From an uncultured Bacilli bacterium (GTDB lineage: Bacteria; Bacillota_I; Bacilli_A; RF39; UBA660): a stretch of 25,448 nt of DNA. The notes beneath the pieces were generated by a model, which had not been told where the DNA came from, searched no databases, and was given only the letters and a program-made list of their open reading frames with translations. The translations under genes and the position numbers were made by a program. The stretch is taken from the NCBI GenBank assembly GCA_944332375.1, contig CALVJU010000065.1, positions 1-25,448 of the forward strand, in the 5' to 3' direction. Shown piece by piece: positions 21,239 to 25,448 of this stretch (positions are counted from its first letter, which is position 1; every line of letters starts with the position of its first letter).

Positions 21239-23401
21239 TTATATGCGAATTGGTGTCAAGTCGACTTCTAACTTACACTTTTTTCCTGTCGCATATTGTT
21301 CTTGAAGAAACTTTAATTGAGGAATTAACATAGGAGATTTCTGATATTTTAAAATTAATTGTACAGTATAAATCTGATTTACCTTTGGCATACAAGAAAA
21401 ACTTGGGCCAAGAATTTGTAAATCAGAATTCTTTTGTAAGTAATTCCTAATTTTGTTTGCTTCTTTCATCAAATATTGATCGTCTTTTCCTTTGAGTTGA
21501 ATACAAGATAAATTGCGAAAAGGAGGATATTTCAACTTCTTACGAATTTTCATTTCTTCTTGATAAAAGCCAATATAATCATGTCTACTTGCATAGACAA
21601 TACTATAGTGATCTAATTGAAAGCCCTGCAAGATGACTTTCCCAGGTTTCTCATTACGCCCTGCTCTTCCTGCCACTTGACTTAACAGTTGAAAGGTTCT
21701 CTCAGCACTGCGAAAATCAGGAATATTTAATGAGTTATCACTTTCCAATACTCCAACAAGAGTCACTTGGGGAAAGTCTAATCCTTTGGCAATCATTTGC
21801 GTACCGATTAATAGGTCATATTCCTGCTTTGAAAAGGCTTCTACCATTCTTTCATGACTTCCTTTTCTTGAAGTTGTATCAGCATCCATACGAAGAATAC
21901 GGGCAGTTGGAAATCTTTTCTTTACATATTCTTCTAACTTTTCCGTACCCATTCCATAAGTAGTAAAAGAAGTACCATGACAGTGGGGACAAGTCTTCCA
22001 AACTGTTTTGTGATAATTACAATAATGACACTGCATTTCTCCCTTTTCCTTGTGATAGATAAGAGGAATATCACAGTTCGGACACATATCCGTTTCCCCA
22101 CAACTCTTACAAGTCACTACTCTAGAATAACCACGTTTATTTAAAAGTAAAATCACTTGTTCTTTTCTTTCTAAACGAGTTTGAATCTCTTGTTCAAGAG
22201 TGCGTGATAAAACAGGATGTTTTTTTCTGATTTCTTCTTTCATAGAGACAAACTGCACTTCTGGCAAAGCATGATTCACCCTATGTTTCATTTCTAGGAG
22301 TTCATAAACATGTAATTTTGCTCTGGTGTAACTCTCCAAAGAAGGGGTCGCACTCCCCAGTACGATTGGAATATGATGATACTTCGCACGGTATAAAGCA
22401 ACATCAATCGCATGATACTTCGGCATATTTTCTTGCTTATAAGTCGTAGAATGTTCTTCATCAATAATAATCATTCCAAGATTTTGAAACGGGGCAAAAA
22501 TCGCACTTCTCGCTCCAATCACAATGGATACTTCTTTCCTCTCAATCTTTCGCCATTCATCATACTTCTCTCCCACTGATAAACGACTGTGTAAAATCGC
22601 AACCTGATCTTGAAAACGACTACGAAAACGATCCACCATCTGCGGTGTCAAACTAATCTCAGGAACTAATACAATCGCTTCTTTTCCCTCCTTTAACACC
22701 TCGGAAATCAAACGCATATATACTTCTGTCTTCCCACTCCCTGTCACTCCATGTAACAAAAAAGGAGCAAATCGATCTTTCTTCTCTAAAACCTTCTCTA
22801 TCACACTTTTTTGTTCTTCTGTCAGGGAAACGAGTGTTTCCTGTTCTATCTTCTTGCTTTTTAACCGATATACTTCCCTCTCGATTCTCTTGATAATTCC
22901 TTTTTTTTCCAATGTTTGTAAAGAGGATGGAGAAATACGAGAAAGTTCTTTTCGAGAAACTTCTGGTTGTTCTTTTAGTCTTTGAACAATCTTCATCTGT
23001 AATTCATTTCCCTGATAAGTAGGATCTTGTAATTGATAATACGTTTCATATTTTTTAGAAATTTTTGTCTTTTTCTGTGCTTTTAATGCCTTAGGTAACA
23101 TCGTTTGATAACAACTGACTAAACTAGAAAGTGTCTTTTTCTGCATATATTTTCCAAGTGCAATCAATTCTTCATTTAATACCGCATGTTCATCCATTAC
23201 TTGAAGGAGATCTTTCACAACATAATCATGTTCTTCTTCCTGGTGAATATTTAAAATAAATCCCTCTAATTGTTGTCTTCCAAAAGGAACGAGTACCCGT
23301 TTTCCAATTTCTATTTGAGAAGACAAAGAAGGCGGAACATGATAAGTAAATGTTTTATCAATCGCCTTAGCACTCAGTTCTACAATCACATCTACTAACA
23401 T
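21239..23401 (-). CDS. priA: PriA, primosomal replication-restart helicase
   Basis: PriA recognises stalled forks and D-loops and reloads the replicative helicase. The 720-residue product has the N-terminal DNA-binding domain (VIVELSAKAIDKTFTYHVP, KRVLVPFGRQQLEGFI), a winged-helix region, helicase lobe 1 with Walker A HGVTGSGKTEVYM and IIIDEEHSTTYKQ (DEEH box), VLGSATPSLES, eight zinc Cys in four CxxC pairs (CKSC, CPNC, CHYC, CPHC), lobe 2 with GTQMIAKGLDFP and QVAGRAGR, and the C-terminal domain. Start ATG 23401 follows GGAGGTGGAATA; an in-frame upstream extension to 23452 would overlap eno. It lies 28 bases after eno. Confidence 0.96.
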   Translation of the reverse strand: MLVDVIVELSAKAIDKTFTYHVPPSLSSQIEIGKRVLVPFGRQQLEGFILNIHQEEEHDYVVKDLLQVMDEHAVLNEELIALGKYMQKKTLSSLVSCYQTMLPKALKAQKKTKISKKYETYYQLQDPTYQGNELQMKIVQRLKEQPEVSRKELSRISPSSLQTLEKKGIIKRIEREVYRLKSKKIEQETLVSLTEEQKSVIEKVLEKKDRFAPFLLHGVTGSGKTEVYMRLISEVLKEGKEAIVLVPEISLTPQMVDRFRSRFQDQVAILHSRLSVGEKYDEWRKIERKEVSIVIGARSAIFAPFQNLGMIIIDEEHSTTYKQENMPKYHAIDVALYRAKYHHIPIVLGSATPSLESYTRAKLHVYELLEMKHRVNHALPEVQFVSMKEEIRKKHPVLSRTLEQEIQTRLERKEQVILLLNKRGYSRVVTCKSCGETDMCPNCDIPLIYHKEKGEMQCHYCNYHKTVWKTCPHCHGTSFTTYGMGTEKLEEYVKKRFPTARILRMDADTTSRKGSHERMVEAFSKQEYDLLIGTQMIAKGLDFPQVTLVGVLESDNSLNIPDFRSAERTFQLLSQVAGRAGRNEKPGKVILQGFQLDHYSIVYASRHDYIGFYQEEMKIRKKLKYPPFRNLSCIQLKGKDDQYLMKEANKIRNYLQKNSDLQILGPSFSCMPKVNQIYTVQLILKYQKSPMLIPQLKFLQEQYATGKKCKLEVDLTPIRI

Positions 23402-23429
23402 TATTCCACCTCCAAAGAAAGAAGAAGCT

Positions 23430-24662
23430 CTATTTCTCGATGGCTTCTTCAATACGCATTAATTGATTATATTTACAAATACGATCTGTTCTAGACATAG
23501 AACCTGTTTTAATTTGTCCTAAATTAAGACCAACTGCTAAATCAGCAATCGTTGTATCTTCTGTTTCTCCACTACGGTGAGAAATAATTGTTTTATAACC
23601 ATGTCTACGAGCAAGTTCAATCGTCTCTAATGTTTCTGTATAAGTTCCAATTTGATTTAATTTTAATAAAATGGCATTTCCTGCTTTTTTATCAATTCCC
23701 ATTTGTAAGCACTTTTTATTTGTTACAAACAAGTCATCTCCAACCAATTGAACTTTCTCTCCAAGACGTTCTGTAATCAATGTAAATCCATCCCAATCAT
23801 TCTCATCAACTGGATCTTCAATCGAAATAATTGGATATTTATTTACCAATTCTTCATAGAAATCAACTAACTCTTCTGTAGTAAGCGTACGATTTTCACC
23901 AGCAAGAACATACTTTCCATCTTCATAAAACTCACTAGCAGCAACATCGATTGCTAAAGAAACATCGACACCTGGTTGATATCCTGCTTTTTCAATAGCT
24001 TCCATAATGAATTCAAATCCCTCTTGATTTGATTTTAAATCTGGGGCAAATCCACCTTCATCTCCAACACCAGTATGATATCCATGTTCATTTAATACTT
24101 TCTTTAATGTATGAAATACTTCTGATCCCACACGAACACGTTCTTTGATGGTATCGCGATTTGGAATAATCATAAATTCTTGAAAATCTAGATTATTATC
24201 GGCATGAGCTCCTCCATTTAAAATATTCATCATAGGAACTGGCAATGTTCTTCCATCCCCTACATATTCATAAAGGGCTTGATGATGATCCTTTGCTGCA
24301 GCTTTTAACGTAGCAAGAGAAACTCCTAAAATCGCATTCGCACCTAACTTCTTTTTCGTTTCTGTGCCATCTGTTTCAATCATTTTAAGATCTACAGCTT
24401 TGATATCATCCGCATCCATACCAACAACCGCATCTTTTAATACTGTATTTACATTTTCTACAGCTTTTAAAACCCCTTTTCCAAGATAACGCTTTGGATC
24501 TTGATCACGAAGTTCTAACGCCTCACGTACTCCAGTAGAAGCTCCTGATGGGACTGCAGCTCTACCAAGTACTCCATTTTCTAAGATGACATCCACTTCG
24601 ACAGTTGGATTACCTCTTGAATCTAATATTCCTCTTCCAATAACATCTTTAATTTTGGACAT
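23430..24662 (-). CDS. eno: Enolase
   Basis: Enolase converts 2-phosphoglycerate to phosphoenolpyruvate. The 410-residue product has SRGNPTVEVDV, AAVPSGASTG, KLGANAILGVSLA, NGGAHADNNLDFQEFMI (catalytic His), VGDEGGFAPDL (catalytic Glu), the metal ligands in LAIDVAAS, SIEDPVDENDW and VGDDLFVTN, LKLNQIGT (catalytic Lys) and ISHRSGETEDT. It is about 20 residues shorter than Bacillus enolase, mostly because it ends soon after KYNQLMRIEEAI. Its ATG overlaps the murD end by 14 bases with GGGAGGAAAG inside murD, so translation is coupled. In most Bacillota eno is with gapA-pgk-tpi-pgm; here it is between murD and priA. Confidence 0.96.
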   Translation of the reverse strand: MSKIKDVIGRGILDSRGNPTVEVDVILENGVLGRAAVPSGASTGVREALELRDQDPKRYLGKGVLKAVENVNTVLKDAVVGMDADDIKAVDLKMIETDGTETKKKLGANAILGVSLATLKAAAKDHHQALYEYVGDGRTLPVPMMNILNGGAHADNNLDFQEFMIIPNRDTIKERVRVGSEVFHTLKKVLNEHGYHTGVGDEGGFAPDLKSNQEGFEFIMEAIEKAGYQPGVDVSLAIDVAASEFYEDGKYVLAGENRTLTTEELVDFYEELVNKYPIISIEDPVDENDWDGFTLITERLGEKVQLVGDDLFVTNKKCLQMGIDKKAGNAILLKLNQIGTYTETLETIELARRHGYKTIISHRSGETEDTTIADLAVGLNLGQIKTGSMSRTDRICKYNQLMRIEEAIEK

Positions 24663-25448
24663 GTTCTCTTTCCTCCCTTATTTTTTCTACTTGTTTTTTA
24701 AAATCTTCTCCCCGTGCTTCAAACGATGGATACATATCCCACGACGCACACGCTGGAGAAAGTAAAATGATATCATGAGGGCTTGCTAAATCAAAACCAG
24801 CACGTACTGCTTCTTCAATCGTATTCACAACAACACAATCCATGTTTCTTTCCTTACAATATGCTTGAATCCGATCTTTCGTCTCTCCCAATGTGATAAC
24901 CACTTTTACATGATCCATACTACCATCTAACTCGTGGAAATCTTGGCCTCTTTCTAATCCTCCCATAATCAGTAAAATCGGATCTTGAAAGGAATGTAAG
25001 GCCGTAATCGTTGCCTCATTATTGGTTGATTTAGAATCATTGTAAAACGTTTTCTCATCAATACGATCGACAAATTCTAGACGATGTTCCACTCCTCCAA
25101 AGTTTTGTAATACTTGTAAAATCGTTTCTCTCGTAACTCCAAAAGGAATAGTTGCTAGAATCGCACACATAATATTCTCATAATTATGCATCCCCTGAAC
25201 ACGAATATCAGAAAGCTCTATAAACGGTTTTTCATGAACATAAATATGAGTATCTTTCACATAAGCATCTGCATTTTCATCAGAGCTTGAAAAATAGATT
25301 TTTTGTGATGGGATATCTTTCGAAATATCCAACACATAAGAATTATCTAAATTTAAAATCGCCAAATCTTTTTTCGTATGATTTTGAAAAATACGTTTCT
25401 TTGTTTTTAAATAATTTTCAAAACTTCCGTTAAAATCTAAATGAACTT
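24649..25448 (-). CDS. murD: MurD, UDP-MurNAc-L-Ala:D-Glu ligase (C-terminal part; start outside window)
   Basis: MurD adds D-glutamate to UDP-MurNAc-L-Ala in cytoplasmic peptidoglycan precursor synthesis. The frame is open to the right edge, so about 265 residues are seen. They begin HLDFNGSFENYLKTKKRIF, the segment at the end of the ATP domain, and continue through AILNLDN, GMHNYENIMCA, GVEHRLEFV, FYNDSKSTN and LSPACASWDMY, all typical of MurD. The TTG at 25365 is an internal codon, not the start. It is the first visible gene of murD-eno-priA and overlaps eno. Confidence 0.95.
   Translation of the reverse strand, partial: VHLDFNGSFENYLKTKKRIFQNHTKKDLAILNLDNSYVLDISKDIPSQKIYFSSSDENADAYVKDTHIYVHEKPFIELSDIRVQGMHNYENIMCAILATIPFGVTRETILQVLQNFGGVEHRLEFVDRIDEKTFYNDSKSTNNEATITALHSFQDPILLIMGGLERGQDFHELDGSMDHVKVVITLGETKDRIQAYCKERNMDCVVVNTIEEAVRAGFDLASPHDIILLSPACASWDMYPSFEARGEDFKKQVEKIREEREHVQN

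Noticed and set aside
25365..25365. TTG as the start of a short MurD-like gene
   Set aside because: The same frame continues upstream to the window edge with clear MurD sequence (HLDFNGSFENY), so it is internal.

Overview
The window is A+T-rich chromosomal DNA from a low-GC, spore-forming Bacillota, most likely within Bacilli/Erysipelotrichia or a related gut lineage. The evidence is the gpr-spoIIP pair, an LtaS-type synthase, a PASTA kinase, strong AGGAGG ribosome sites and T-tailed hairpin terminators. TGA is used as a stop (for example in spoIIP and the acetyltransferase gene) and Trp is TGG, so the code is standard rather than the Mollicutes variant. The genus cannot be fixed from this sequence. 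Nearly all genes lie on the minus strand, as expected for one replichore arm.

Layout from left to right. (1) 1-2864: minus-strand sporulation block gpr > spoIIP > a small YqxA-position membrane protein, then an unrecognised partial gene. Gpr is divergent from rpsT, as in Bacillus. (2) 2973-4219: rpsT, then a membrane-anchored transglutaminase-like protein on the plus strand. (3) 4233-5298: a cytidine deaminase and a GNAT acetyltransferase, preceded by a well-formed promoter and a 22-codon Cys-rich leader ORF. (4) 5395-6001: two small unknown genes. (5) 6090-8552: ruvA-ruvB-miaA, with a LexA-like dyad inside the ruvA promoter. (6) 8632-10203: a four-gene block of small unknown or membrane proteins including a type IV prepilin-like protein with a Thr/Pro/Ser-rich tail. 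(7) 10378-13107: an LTA-synthase-family protein and a membrane-anchored unknown. (8) 13225-18199: rlmN-prpC-prkC-rsgA-rpe, the conserved Bacillota signalling and ribosome-maturation cluster. (9) 18282-20313: fmt, an unknown membrane protein and secG. (10) 20464-21065: a plus-strand Cys-rich gene split by a -1 frameshift at an A-AAA-AAA heptamer. (11) 21239-25448: murD (partial)-eno-priA.

The right half is a rearranged form of the Bacillus priA-def-fmt-rsmB-rlmN-prpC-prkC-cpgA-rpe cluster. Def and rsmB are absent, secG plus an unknown membrane protein take their place, and eno sits between murD and priA. Most of the window is housekeeping: translation and RNA modification (rpsT, fmt, miaA, rlmN, rsgA), DNA repair and restart (ruvAB, priA), envelope (murD, LtaS family, PrkC/PrpC, secG), metabolism (eno, rpe, deaminase) and sporulation.

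No CRISPR array, tRNA, rRNA, IS element or prophage was seen. The least explained parts are the split Cys-rich gene, the prepilin-like operon, the small ORF with a dyad ahead of the deaminase, and a 110-nt hairpin after priA. No gap between genes exceeds about 175 bases.
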